A stretch of 64,000 nucleotides of DNA from Amphritea atlantica (lineage in GTDB: Bacteria; Pseudomonadota; Gammaproteobacteria; Pseudomonadales; Balneatricaceae): assembly GCF_900111095.1 (NCBI RefSeq), contig NZ_FOGB01000002.1:421405-485404 (forward strand), in the 5' to 3' direction. The notes under the pieces are model-generated. The model was not told where the DNA came from and searched no databases. It saw only the letters and a program-made list of their open reading frames with translations. The position numbers were made by a program, and so were the translations under genes. Each line of letters opens with the position of its first letter. The stretch's first letter is position 1. Of this stretch, positions 40,465 to 49,721 are shown piece after piece.

Positions 40465-41418
40465 ATGAGTGATGAAGAACTCGAGTGTCCCCCCTGTCCC
40501 GCAGGTCTTCCCGGATGGCTGGCAACCTTCGCCGACCTGATGTCGCTGCTGATGTGCTTTTTCGTACTGCTGCTGTCATTTTCGGAGATGGATGTACTGA
40601 AGTTTAAGCAGCTGGCGGGGTCGATGCGCGAGGCGTTTGGGGTGCAAAATCAGATTAAGGTTCAGGATATTCCCAAGGGAACCAGTATTATTGCACAGGA
40701 GTTCAGCCCCGGCCGGCCGGAGCCTACACCCCTGAATGAAGTCAGGCAGATGACTCTCAATAATGACCTGCAGACCCTGGACGTCAGAACCCAGGAGGGG
40801 GAATCTGATATCAGTGATAAGCTGGAAGGGGAAACGGCGGACAAGTTGCAACAGATGCTGCAGCAGATGGAGGCTCAGGCTGAGGCTGCAGCGAAGAAAG
40901 AGGCGGTTGAGTTTGCAGCGGCTTTGCGGCAGGAGATAGGTCAGGGAAGTGTTGAGGTCGATACCGATGGCCGCAAGATTGTCATTCGTGTTAAGGAGAA
41001 AGGCTCGTTTGATTCCGGTTCTGCTGAATTAAAGTTCGCTTATATACCTGTCATAGCCAAGATCCGTGATGTTTTGCTGAATGTCGGAGGTAAAGTGGCT
41101 ATCGAGGGGCATACCGATAATATTCCCGTGTCTGGCGGGCAGTATGAGTCTAACTGGGGGCTGTCTACCGCCCGGGCTCTGGCGGTTGGCCATGAGCTGT
41201 TTGCCGATCCGCGTATCGATCAGTCCCGCTTTACCATTATCGGCTATGCCGATACTAAGCCTCTGGCACCAAACAATACCGCAGAAAACCGTAGTATGAA
41301 CCGTCGGGTAGAGATTATTATTCAGAAAGGGGATGACCCTGAAGCACTGAAAAAACTTAAAGCGCAGGGGGCGAATGATAAAGAGTTCGGCCCGTTAGAA
41401 CCTCAGGAAGTGTTCTGA
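40465..41418 (+). CDS. pomB: Flagellar stator protein PomB (MotB family)
   Basis: 317 residues. The single transmembrane helix (about 16-38) contains the ion-binding Asp in TFADLMSLLMCFFVLLLSF, nearly identical to Vibrio PomB, as is the following FSEMDVLKFKQLAGSM plug region and DIPKGTS. The periplasmic OmpA-like peptidoglycan-binding domain (about 170-300) has EGHTDNIPV and NRSMNRRVEI. The strong PomB likeness suggests sodium as the coupling ion; this is inferred. Confidence 0.93.
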   Translation: MSDEELECPPCPAGLPGWLATFADLMSLLMCFFVLLLSFSEMDVLKFKQLAGSMREAFGVQNQIKVQDIPKGTSIIAQEFSPGRPEPTPLNEVRQMTLNNDLQTLDVRTQEGESDISDKLEGETADKLQQMLQQMEAQAEAAAKKEAVEFAAALRQEIGQGSVEVDTDGRKIVIRVKEKGSFDSGSAELKFAYIPVIAKIRDVLLNVGGKVAIEGHTDNIPVSGGQYESNWGLSTARALAVGHELFADPRIDQSRFTIIGYADTKPLAPNNTAENRSMNRRVEIIIQKGDDPEALKKLKAQGANDKEFGPLEPQEVF

Positions 41419-41450
41419 AGCGGTTGTAGATCTGAAGTTCTTCAGACAAT

Positions 41451-41477
41451 AAAAAACCCGGAAAATCCGGGTTTTTT
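41451..41477. terminator. bidirectional terminator between pomB and the cytochrome gene
   Basis: AAAAAACCCGG and CCGGGTTTTTT pair around AAAAT, serving both convergent genes. Confidence 0.9.
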
Positions 41478-41490
41478 AATCTGAGCTCTA

Positions 41491-41796
41491 TTATTTAGAG
41501 TTATCCAGCATGTACTGGATAGCACCTTTCAGTTCGCTTTCGGTGCAATCCATGCAGGTGCCTTTGGGTGGCATTGCATTCAGGCCATTAGTTGCACTGA
41601 CCAGCAGAGCATCGATACCTTTTGCAGCGCGAGGGCCCCACTGTTCAGCATTACCAAATATTGGTGCTCCTGCTGCGCCAGTCATATGGCAGGCCATACA
41701 CTTAGTGTTATACAGAGTGGCACCATCGCGTTCAGCCATGGCAGCTACAGGGGTCATCAGCATGGCAGTGACTGCCAGAATCATCGTTTTTTTCAT
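41491..41796 (-). CDS. Cytochrome c5-like periplasmic monoheme cytochrome
   Basis: 101 residues with a signal peptide (cleavage after AAMA, about residue 21). One heme site CMACH (about 33-37), a distal Met ligand probably in NAMPPKG, and the pair CMDC near 82-85 that forms the extra disulfide typical of the c5 family. Likely a soluble periplasmic electron carrier. Single gene, ending at a shared terminator. Confidence 0.88.
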   Translation of the reverse strand: MKKTMILAVTAMLMTPVAAMAERDGATLYNTKCMACHMTGAAGAPIFGNAEQWGPRAAKGIDALLVSATNGLNAMPPKGTCMDCTESELKGAIQYMLDNSK

Positions 41797-41955
41797 CTCA
41801 TCTCACCTTTTTAGTATCCGTTTATCGCTGCCGTATCACCGGCCCCGGAATTTTTAGTCATCGCAGTGTATGCATATGGCTACTTACTGTAAATACCTCA
41901 AAAGGTCTTAATCGAAGCTGAATCGTGAAAAAATGATGCAGAGCAAAAACGGCTC

Positions 41956-42159
41956 TCAGGCACGCAGGCTCATGGCGTAGGTTGCCTGGTTGTGCTGGTT
42001 TGAGGCTCTCAGCTGTTGCTGTTTACGCTGTTCAATATAGTCTGCGTAGAGCGACATCGCCTGTTCGGCAGGGAGGTCGATAAGATGGATGATCTGTTCG
42101 GCGCTGTGGCCATCCCGCATCAGTTGTCCGATCTGATGCTCAATTGAGTTTGTCTTCAT
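41956..42159 (-). CDS. Small hypothetical protein
   Basis: 67 residues, not recognised. Hydrophilic, mostly helical by composition (IGQLMRDGHSAEQIIHLIDL, then a Gln/Arg-rich helix). No signal peptide or membrane segment. A plausible AGAAAGG ribosome site precedes ATG 42159 by about 10 bases, and codon use looks native. It lies 159 bases from the cytochrome gene and is divergent from the next unknown gene. Could be a small regulatory protein; no evidence beyond that. Confidence 0.6.
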   Translation of the reverse strand: MKTNSIEHQIGQLMRDGHSAEQIIHLIDLPAEQAMSLYADYIEQRKQQQLRASNQHNQATYAMSLRA

Positions 42160-42391
42160 TGTTTTAAACCTTTCTTTTATTTAGCCGATATAGTTTCTTA
42201 GAAAAGTATGACAAAACAGTTTCAAAGGTTAAATTTCCTATTTATTACAGGGTTTTTGTTGTCGGACAGGGGCGGAATAGTATATGTTCTGTTTTATACT
42301 CAAAATGAGAGATCTGTTTGATTAAGCCGCTGAATGGGTGAAATGCACAAGTAAAACGGACTTTACATAAAATTATAACAAGGGGGGGACA

Positions 42392-42925
42392 ATGGATAAG
42401 GATACTGCTCACAGGGCTGGCTCTGAAGACGCTAAAAAATCTATTTTTGGAGGGGGTATGCCAACTAGCCTGCGTGCCAGTTATGATGCCGATGAACTGG
42501 CTCAGAAGCTGGGCTTTGTTTCTTTTTCAACCGATTTTCTGATTCGCTGTTACCGGGTATTTGATGGTGATATCAAGTCGGCCATCATTTTTAATGTAAT
42601 ATCGCTCTGGGCGCTGCGTCAGCGCGAAGATGCGCAGGACCGTCAGGATGTGGCAGGTTTCTCCTGCAACAATCATTCAATCAGTATCGCTACCGGAATC
42701 CCTTACGAGACCGTTCGCCGCAAGGTTAAAGCGATGGTTGAAAATGGCTGGTTAGAGTTTAGTGACTCTTCACATGTGGTCTTAAACTCTGATAAGTGGC
42801 GCGAGGTGTTGAGTGAAGTGATCGACCCTGAACGCTGTGTTGTGGGTTATGTCCGTAGTACCGATGTTGCACCCACATTTGGACGTAGCGAGCGCCGCGG
42901 AAGCCCTGCTGATCGTCGCAGCTGA
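42392..42925 (+). CDS. Hypothetical protein with helix-turn-helix-like segment
   Basis: 177 residues, family not recognised. ATG 42392 follows a strong AAGGGGGGG site. A central stretch (about 92-125, SISIATGIPYETVRRKVKAM, then VENGWLEF) reads like a winged helix-turn-helix: a recognition helix followed by a wing. The N-terminal 25 residues and C-terminal 20 residues (Arg/Ser-rich) look disordered. No transmembrane segment. Probably a cytoplasmic DNA-binding regulator; targets unknown. Divergent from the 67-residue gene across 232 AT-rich bases, and followed by its own terminator. Confidence 0.75.
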   Translation: MDKDTAHRAGSEDAKKSIFGGGMPTSLRASYDADELAQKLGFVSFSTDFLIRCYRVFDGDIKSAIIFNVISLWALRQREDAQDRQDVAGFSCNNHSISIATGIPYETVRRKVKAMVENGWLEFSDSSHVVLNSDKWREVLSEVIDPERCVVGYVRSTDVAPTFGRSERRGSPADRRS

Positions 42926-42946
42926 CACTGAATCATCCGCATAAAC

Positions 42947-42978
42947 AGGGGTCGCAATAGCGGCCCCTTTCTGTTTTT
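42947..42978 (+). terminator. terminator of the helix-turn-helix gene
   Basis: AGGGGTCGC and GCGGCCCCT pair around AATA with one G-T pair, followed by TTCTGTTTTTGTT. Confidence 0.8.
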
Positions 42979-43063
42979 GTTATTTAGTTCATAGCGAATG
43001 CAGAAATAGATTGCCGGTGACGTTGTTTTTCTGTCAAATGCGCTTTTCTAAGTAGTGTGACGA

Positions 43064-43711
43064 ATGGGAAGCACGCCAATGTCATCCAGCGAGTTATTTG
43101 ACCGCATCGCTCATGAGATTTACCAGCAGGGTTATTGTGTTATCCGCCAGGCGTTGCCTGAAAAACTGGGTATGGCGCTGGCTCGGGAGGTCAGGACTCT
43201 GCCTGATGATCGTTTCAGCCGGGCCGGGATTGGTCGTCAGGCCGATTATCAGAATGTAGAAGCGATCCGGCGTGATGAGATCTGCTGGATCGATAACTCG
43301 ACGCCTGCCGGGCAGGAATGGCTGCTATGGACAGATGGTCTGAAGCAGGCGCTGAACCGGCGCTTGTTCCTGGGGTTGTTTTCCTTTGAGAGCCATTACG
43401 CTCATTACCGCGAGGGTGATTTTTATAAAGTCCACCTCGATGCCTTCAGGGGGCAGCAGAACCGGGTGCTGACGGTGGTGACTTATCTCAATCCGGACTG
43501 GACAGATAATGATGGTGGTGAGTTACTTATTTATCCGGAAAAAAGCGGCGTCCCTCTGCTTACTGTGCAGCCAGAGTTTGGCACGTTGGTTGTATTCCTG
43601 AGTGAGGAGTTCCCCCATGAGGTGTTACCGGCCAGAGCTGACCGTTATAGTATTGCTGGCTGGTATCGCATCAACACATCTGACCGCAACCGGGTCGACC
43701 CTGAACTGTGA
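43064..43711 (+). CDS. 2-oxoglutarate/Fe(II)-dependent prolyl 4-hydroxylase-like oxygenase
   Basis: 215 residues with the double-stranded beta-helix of P4H/SM-20 type enzymes. The iron triad is H124 and D126 (KVHLDAF) and H185 (FPHEVLP), and the 2-oxoglutarate Arg is R194. YLNPDWTDNDGGEL is the conserved strand before the distal His. It resembles the Pseudomonas enzyme reported to hydroxylate EF-Tu proline, so a protein substrate is likely but unproven. A second ATG lies at 43079; no strong ribosome site distinguishes them. Single gene. Confidence 0.85.
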   Translation: MGSTPMSSSELFDRIAHEIYQQGYCVIRQALPEKLGMALAREVRTLPDDRFSRAGIGRQADYQNVEAIRRDEICWIDNSTPAGQEWLLWTDGLKQALNRRLFLGLFSFESHYAHYREGDFYKVHLDAFRGQQNRVLTVVTYLNPDWTDNDGGELLIYPEKSGVPLLTVQPEFGTLVVFLSEEFPHEVLPARADRYSIAGWYRINTSDRNRVDPEL

Positions 43712-43928
43712 TGCCCTCCGCGGCTTTGGCTGAGTGGAAGCTCAGGAGGCGATGCGGGAAGCTATTGTCGAGACATCAACATGGAAAACACATCGGGTGT
43801 ATCGCTCCGGGCGATCTGTCATAGGGCTTGTGGGGCTATGAGCGTGAATACCAGCGACAGCGGTATTCGGATTATCCGGTCTCAGTGATAACATAGTCTC
43901 CCCTATCATTTCGGAATAAGGACTACCG

Positions 43929-45443
43929 GTGCCCCTCTCTGATAATGCGACCTCATCCCCCCGCCTTTTTATATATCTGCTGAGCGGTTATATCCTGGTG
44001 CATCTGCTGATTCGTCTGGCGATGGGGGGAACGCTGGAGCTGGATGAGGCTGAGCAACTGATTCTCGGTCAGCAGTTAGAGCTGGGCTATAACACGCAGC
44101 CCCCTCTTTATAGCTGGTTACAGTGGTTTTTCTTCCAGTTGTTTGGCACTGGGGTGCTGGCGCTGGCGCTGCTGAAATCGCTGCTACTTTTTTGTATCTA
44201 TCTGTTTAGCTGGCTGACGGCGGGCAAGCTTATCGGGAATCAGCGTATCGCGTTGCTGGCGGCTTTCTCGTTGTTCCTGATTCCCAGTATCGCCTGGGAA
44301 TCGGTCAGAGACCTGACCCATACCGTGCTGGCGACGGCGATAGCGGCGGCTACCTTCTATACCGCTATCCATATCTATCAGAAGCGTTCCCTCTTAGCCT
44401 ATGTATTACTGGGTGTATTGCTGGCCAGCGGGATGCTGGCTAAGTACAGTTTTGGACTGTTTGCCCTGAGTCTGCTGCTGGCGGCGTTGTCGATACGGGA
44501 GTATCGCCGTCTGATTATGGACTGGCGTATCTTGGTTGCTGCGGTTATTGCTCTGCTACTGTTTTTGCCCCATCTGTTGTGGGCGATGGATCATCTGGAT
44601 GAGATCAGGGGGTTCATCAGCAATCAGGTGGGTGAGGGCAATGGGGGAGGCTATCTCTCCGGGGTTATCAGCGGTGTCTCCAGCCTGGCGAAGAATATCA
44701 CTGAGTTCCTGATTCTGGTATGGCTGGTACTGACGTTGTTGTGTCCTTCACTATATCGTCCGCTACCGGGCAGTGATCTGAATATTCACCGGCAGCTCGC
44801 GGGCCGCTTTCTGATGGTGGCGCTATCGGTGTGTCTGGTGCTGATTCTGTTGTTTGGCATTACCCAGTTTCAGAGCCGCTGGTTTCAGCCCCTGTTGATT
44901 ATCTTTCCTCTATATCTGCTTAGCAGGGCGGAAGCGGCAGGATTGTCTTTCCGGCGTGAGAGACTGCTGCGTTGGGTGATTATATTTTTTGCGCTCATCG
45001 TGATGGTTCTGAGATTCAGCCAGTTCTGGCTGGCTCCTTATGTGAAAAGCAATGCTAACCGGATGCAGTACCCTTCAGCGGCCCTTGCCGGGCAGCTAGA
45101 GCAGGAAGGCTTTAGCGGCGGTACGGTTATTGGTGATAGTAATCTGACGGCTGCTAATATTGGCCTCTATTTTGAGGGCGCGCGGCTGTTGAGTCCGAGA
45201 ACTGAGTTTTTCATCGCGGACCAGCACGGCGTCGGAGGGCAATGTCTGATCGCCTGGAAAGCCACTCGCCAGGACGCTATGCCGGCCGGCCTGGCACACT
45301 ATCTTGATGCCCTGGGGATTGTTGTCAGCGATGCTGAGCAGCGCTATATCAGCGCCCCCTATCAGTATTCTGACCGCGGCGAGTTTCGCCTCGGTTTTGT
45401 ACTACTCAGTTCGGCTTCGCTCTGCAATACCCCGGCAAACTGA
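43929..45443 (+). CDS. ArnT/PMT-like (GT39/GT83) polytopic membrane glycosyltransferase
   Basis: 504 residues with about ten to twelve predicted transmembrane helices. The first periplasmic loop has the acidic motif LELDEAEQLI followed by YNTQPPLYSW, the PMT_2-type catalytic site that uses a polyprenyl-phosphate sugar. A C-terminal soluble domain (about 375-500) follows. It probably glycosylates lipid A, O-antigen or protein at the periplasmic face; the acceptor is unknown. GTG start at 43929 behind AAGGA. The 217 bases upstream hold no gene that I can see. Confidence 0.85.
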   Translation: MPLSDNATSSPRLFIYLLSGYILVHLLIRLAMGGTLELDEAEQLILGQQLELGYNTQPPLYSWLQWFFFQLFGTGVLALALLKSLLLFCIYLFSWLTAGKLIGNQRIALLAAFSLFLIPSIAWESVRDLTHTVLATAIAAATFYTAIHIYQKRSLLAYVLLGVLLASGMLAKYSFGLFALSLLLAALSIREYRRLIMDWRILVAAVIALLLFLPHLLWAMDHLDEIRGFISNQVGEGNGGGYLSGVISGVSSLAKNITEFLILVWLVLTLLCPSLYRPLPGSDLNIHRQLAGRFLMVALSVCLVLILLFGITQFQSRWFQPLLIIFPLYLLSRAEAAGLSFRRERLLRWVIIFFALIVMVLRFSQFWLAPYVKSNANRMQYPSAALAGQLEQEGFSGGTVIGDSNLTAANIGLYFEGARLLSPRTEFFIADQHGVGGQCLIAWKATRQDAMPAGLAHYLDALGIVVSDAEQRYISAPYQYSDRGEFRLGFVLLSSASLCNTPAN

Positions 45444-45640
45444 TAAATATCGCGGTCGGTCAGGCACCCGGTCGGACTGGGGCAATTAAGTGAGCCACAG
45501 TGATTATAATTGATTGTCTTGATGCGTCGGGAGCGATATAAACTTAATGTAAAGGGGGATGTTGTCTGTCTCGCTTGCTTTATCCGGTGAGCAGGACAGG
45601 GGTTAACGTTGCTCAGGGTTGTCAAAACAAGGCGTGTGTT

Positions 45641-47899
45641 ATGAGTCAGAATTCCAGTGAAAGTGCCTTTACTAAACTCACACAGATTATTCAGTCAGCC
45701 GCGAAAGCAAATACCATTGAAGCGCAGGTGCAGCACATTGTTGAGGCGATCAGTGAAACCCTGCTGGTCGACGTATGCAGTCTCTATCTGCGGCAGCCGG
45801 ATGATAGTCTGAGGCTGGTGGCCAGTCGTGGACTGATTCGTAACCATCCGGTTGTTATTCCCTCTAAGCAGGGGTTGGTGGGGCAGGTGATGCAGCAGCA
45901 GAACACCATCAATATCAAAGACCCGGATCAGCACCCTGGTTATTTCTACGTTGCAAACTCTGAGGAGGAGCAGTTCCATAGTTTCTGTGGCGTACCACTG
46001 GTTTACCGTGCTCAGGTGAATGGTGTTCTGGTCGTGCAGAGCCGTCGTGCTGAAGTGTTGCCGTCCGATCATGTTGCGCTGTTCTCTACCCTGGCAACCC
46101 ACCTGGCGATGCTGATAGCTACCTATTCAAAGGACCTGTTTGTTTCGCCATCTGAAGCAAAGTTATATCAGGGGATCAGCGGTGCACAGGGAGTAGCGCT
46201 GGGTAGAGCATTCATTCGTAAAGAGTCCGGACTTGCCGAAATTCAGAAGCTGAAAGCCGATGATGTAGGAACCGAGCAGACGCGCTGGGTAAGCCTGAAA
46301 GCGGAAGCAATGAGCGAATTGCGGGAAGAGCGCGACACCGTCTGCAGTACGTTGGGGGAGGGGCTTGCCTCAGTACTGGATGCCTATCAGATGCTGTTAA
46401 AAGATGCGACATTTGAGCAGCGAATTCTGGATGAGGTGGCGCAAGGCTATCAACTGCCCTGGGCGATCCGGCAAGCGGTCAGTTTTTTCTCCGATAAATT
46501 TAAAGAGATGGATGACCCCTACCTTCGGGCCCGTCATGAGGATATTGAACAGCTGGGCGCTAAGCTTTATCAGATCTGGCAGCGTACCTCAGAGCCACAA
46601 GCGCCGGCAGGAAATGAACCGCTGGTTCTGGTGGGTGACCAGATCAGCGTGTCTGATATTGTTAATCTGGCTACTGACCGGCTGGCGGGTATCGTCTGTT
46701 TTGGCGGGGGCTCGCTATCCCATATAGCGGTATTTGCCAATGCCCTGGGCATCCCTGCGGTGATGGGGCTGGGGGAGGTCTCAGTCCAGAACAGTGAGCA
46801 GGTTGTGGTTGATGGTGATGCCGGTCAGGTGATCTGCTCTCCCACAAGATCGGCCCTCAGAGAATACAAACGTATTATCTCTGAACGACAGACACTGGCA
46901 AATCGTTTACAGGCTGACAGTCAGTTGCCCGCGGTGACTAAAGACAATGTCAGAGTGACATTGCTGGCGAACTCCGGATTGCAGGCTGATGTTTTGCCCG
47001 GGCTGAGATTTGGCGCCGAGGGGATTGGCCTGTTCCGTACCGAAGTCCCCTTTATGGTTCGTTCCAGTCTGCCTTCTGAAGATGATCAGGAAAAGATCTA
47101 TCGCAGACTTATCAGTCACTATAAAGATAAACCTGTCTATTTTCGTACTCTGGATATCGGTGCCGATAAACCGTTGTCATATCTGCCATTGGTGAAAGAG
47201 GAAAACCCGGCGCTGGGATGGCGGGGGATTCGCTATATTCTGGATAACCAGCCACTGTTAATTACTCAGTTACGCGCTTTTATGAAGGCGGCAGCTGGTA
47301 GTGAGCATGTTCATCTGATGTTGCCGATGATTGCTTCAACCGAGCAGCTGGACCAGTGCCTTGCCATACTCAATGAAGTGCATCATCAACTGATAGAGGA
47401 AGGGGTACAGGTCTGCCGCCCCAAAGTTGGCATTATGGTAGAGGTGCCCAGCTGTATCTCTTTGCTGCCGTTCTGGCGCGATAAGCTCGACTTTATCTCT
47501 ATCGGCACCAACGATCTGAGTCAGTATCTGCTGGCGCTGGATCGTAACAGCCCGCTGGTCGGGAAATGGTACGACTCGCTTCATCCCGCTGTGATACATG
47601 AGTTGCTGCGCATCAGCACAATGGCTAAGCAGATAGATCTGCCGGTGAGCGTTTGTGGGGAGATAGCATCTGACCCGGTTGCGGTCATTCTGTTGGTAGG
47701 TATGGGGATTCAACAGCTGAGTATGAGTGCCGCGAAGATTCCGCTGATTAAATGGATCTTGCGGAACATCTCCAGAGAGCAGGCAGGCGAACTGCTTGCT
47801 GAAGCGTTGCAGCAGGATAATGCCACCGCCATCCGCCAGCTGGGACAGCAGTTTCTCGCGTCAAAACAGCTATTATTTAACGAGACCACGCCAAGATAG
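45641..47899 (+). CDS. ptsP: Phosphoenolpyruvate-protein phosphotransferase PtsP (EI-Ntr)
   Basis: Enzyme I of the nitrogen phosphotransferase system, passing phosphate from PEP to NPr and EIIA-Ntr. 752 residues from ATG 45641 (AAGG site 8 bases upstream); the frame is open 22 codons earlier. N-terminal GAF domain (about 15-165), then EI N-domain with the phospho-His H361 in GGGSLSHIAVFA, and PEP-binding barrel (about 425-740) with GIGLFRTE, FRTLDIGADKP and DFISIGTNDLSQYLLALDR. It is not next to rppH, its usual neighbour, but heads an operon with mgtC and a DUF1704 gene. Confidence 0.92.
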   Translation: MSQNSSESAFTKLTQIIQSAAKANTIEAQVQHIVEAISETLLVDVCSLYLRQPDDSLRLVASRGLIRNHPVVIPSKQGLVGQVMQQQNTINIKDPDQHPGYFYVANSEEEQFHSFCGVPLVYRAQVNGVLVVQSRRAEVLPSDHVALFSTLATHLAMLIATYSKDLFVSPSEAKLYQGISGAQGVALGRAFIRKESGLAEIQKLKADDVGTEQTRWVSLKAEAMSELREERDTVCSTLGEGLASVLDAYQMLLKDATFEQRILDEVAQGYQLPWAIRQAVSFFSDKFKEMDDPYLRARHEDIEQLGAKLYQIWQRTSEPQAPAGNEPLVLVGDQISVSDIVNLATDRLAGIVCFGGGSLSHIAVFANALGIPAVMGLGEVSVQNSEQVVVDGDAGQVICSPTRSALREYKRIISERQTLANRLQADSQLPAVTKDNVRVTLLANSGLQADVLPGLRFGAEGIGLFRTEVPFMVRSSLPSEDDQEKIYRRLISHYKDKPVYFRTLDIGADKPLSYLPLVKEENPALGWRGIRYILDNQPLLITQLRAFMKAAAGSEHVHLMLPMIASTEQLDQCLAILNEVHHQLIEEGVQVCRPKVGIMVEVPSCISLLPFWRDKLDFISIGTNDLSQYLLALDRNSPLVGKWYDSLHPAVIHELLRISTMAKQIDLPVSVCGEIASDPVAVILLVGMGIQQLSMSAAKIPLIKWILRNISREQAGELLAEALQQDNATAIRQLGQQFLASKQLLFNETTPR

Positions 47900-47911
47900 A
47901 GGCAATCGACT

Positions 47912-48427
47912 TTGAGTACAATGGCGTTATCAACGGACCTGGCGGCATGGATTAATATCGCCCCCTACCACTGGAGTGCAATCGGCACCGCGCTTTTTTG
48001 TGGTGCAGTGATTGGCTGTGAGCGACAGATCAGGGGCAAGCCTGTTGGCATCCGGACCTCCGCGCTGATCACCGTTGGAACCTACCTGTTTCTCGCCAGC
48101 GCACTGCTGCTGCAGGGTGAGACCTCTGATCCTACCCGGGTGTTGGGGCAGGTGGTCACTGGCATCGGCTTTCTGGGGGCGGGGGTTATGCTGTCAAAAC
48201 ATGGAGCTGTCATCGGTGTAACCTCGGCCGCAGCGATCTGGATACTGGCCGCGTTAGGCGTGCTTATCAGCATGGGCCATCTGCTGCCTGCTATCAAACT
48301 GTCGCTGCTGGTGGTGTTGATTTTATGCGGTGTTGAGTTTATTGAAAACCGTCTGCGTGTGCTGACCCGCGGTGTACATCAAAAAATAGACCAGACCCTC
48401 GGGCGTTCTGGAAGGACAAAACTATGA
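47912..48427 (+). CDS. MgtC/SapB family membrane protein
   Basis: 171 residues with four or five transmembrane helices and the MgtC signature (GAVIGCERQIRGKPVGIRTS, about 30-49; TGIGFLGAGVMLS near 85). MgtC-like proteins in pathogens aid growth in low magnesium and inhibit the F-type ATPase; here the role is unknown. I take the TTG at 47912 because AGAGG sits 9 bases upstream; ATG 47921 is the alternative. The 3' end overlaps the next gene by 4 bases. Confidence 0.85.
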   Translation: MSTMALSTDLAAWINIAPYHWSAIGTALFCGAVIGCERQIRGKPVGIRTSALITVGTYLFLASALLLQGETSDPTRVLGQVVTGIGFLGAGVMLSKHGAVIGVTSAAAIWILAALGVLISMGHLLPAIKLSLLVVLILCGVEFIENRLRVLTRGVHQKIDQTLGRSGRTKL

Positions 48428-49563
48428 GTACAACTGAGCTGATAACAGCACCGTTGAGGAAGCTGGATAATGAGTTGTACGATCTGGTTAAGGGCTTCAA
48501 TATTCTGGACAGTGTTAGCCCGGTGAACTACCGGCAGGAAAAAGCTGCGTTTTTTGAATCCAGTTTTTCCCGCAGCCCGGCGTTTGTGTATGCAACTCAG
48601 AAGGTCGACTCATTCTGTCTTAAACGCAGTCTTTTTAACCTTCCGGTTGATAAACTTGCCGACCCGGAACTGAGCCAGTTATACAGCGATGTGATCGAGT
48701 CTTATGTGGATAAGATTGATCAGTATAAGTCGATCGGCACTGCCGATTTTCTCTACGAGTCGTTTCGCTATTATGGCGAACCCAGCGAAAAAGATATCCG
48801 CAATGCTAACTTTATTCTGCACCTGCCCGACCCCGATCCGGGCCGTGATGAGATGCTATGCGCGGATGAGATAGTGAGCCGGCTTGAACGGTTTGCTCAG
48901 ACGGAAGGCTATGAGTATCAGATCCGCCTGGAAGACAGCATGATTGCTAATGCGCTGGTGTCCGGGACGACGGTTAAAGTTAACCGCTCAGCCAGTGTAT
49001 CTGAAACGGAAGTTGATGCCCTGGCGCATCATGAACTGGGGGTGCATCTGGTTACCACCCTGAACGCCCGCCGCCAGCCGTTAAAAATCCTGTCGATGGG
49101 TTGTCCGGTTAATACCATGACGCAGGAAGGGCTGGCGATACTCAGTGAGTATCTGGCCGGATGTATGACTCTTCCCCGGCTGAAAGTCCTTGCTTTAAGG
49201 GTGCTGGCGGTTGAATCGATGGTTGAGGAAAACGATTTCAAGAAAACCTTTCTGTTCCTCAAAGAGCAGCATAACGTTGCCGATGAGCAGGCGTTCACCA
49301 TTACTGCCCGGGTGTATCGTGGGGGCGGTTTTACCAAGGATTATCTTTATCTGCAGGGCCTGCATCAGATGCTGAATGCCTATGAAACCCGCCCCGATTT
49401 TAACAATCTGTTGTCGGGTAAGGTTTCAATTGAACATCTGTCGGTTATTACCGGATTGATCGATAAAGGGTATCTGTTCAAACCTGAGCTGATCAGTCCT
49501 GCTATTGCCCATCCACAAGAGAATGATGCGATTCAGAAATTTATCACGCATGCGATTAAATAG
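48424..49563 (+). CDS. DUF1704 zinc metallopeptidase-like protein (QEGLA motif)
   Basis: 379 residues. The zincin motif HELGVH (H203-E204-H208, HExxxH spacing) is followed by TMTQEGLAILSEY with the QEGLA motif at 234-238. The family is annotated 'flavohemoglobin expression-modulating' and includes the eukaryotic tubulin carboxypeptidase MATCAP. Predicted to cut C-terminal residues from peptides or proteins; the bacterial substrate is unknown. Translation coupled to mgtC by an ATGA overlap. No signal peptide, so cytoplasmic. Confidence 0.88.
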   Translation: MSTTELITAPLRKLDNELYDLVKGFNILDSVSPVNYRQEKAAFFESSFSRSPAFVYATQKVDSFCLKRSLFNLPVDKLADPELSQLYSDVIESYVDKIDQYKSIGTADFLYESFRYYGEPSEKDIRNANFILHLPDPDPGRDEMLCADEIVSRLERFAQTEGYEYQIRLEDSMIANALVSGTTVKVNRSASVSETEVDALAHHELGVHLVTTLNARRQPLKILSMGCPVNTMTQEGLAILSEYLAGCMTLPRLKVLALRVLAVESMVEENDFKKTFLFLKEQHNVADEQAFTITARVYRGGGFTKDYLYLQGLHQMLNAYETRPDFNNLLSGKVSIEHLSVITGLIDKGYLFKPELISPAIAHPQENDAIQKFITHAIK

Positions 49564-49721
49564 AGAACTGACCGGGTTTAGTCTATGGTTTAAGCAGTGG
49601 AGGCTGCTGTTTCAGCGCCCGGAGTTAAAGGTTTATGAGTATGTCAGGACCGGCTGCACTGATAGCGTCCCTGACATGGGCTGTGACTTCGCCTCTGCTG
49701 ACAACCGGAGGCACAGGAGAG

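Noticed and set aside
49635-49721. 29-codon extension of the fumarase gene upstream of ATG 49722
   Set aside because: A strong GGAGAG site lies directly before 49722 and the extra residues match nothing in the family.
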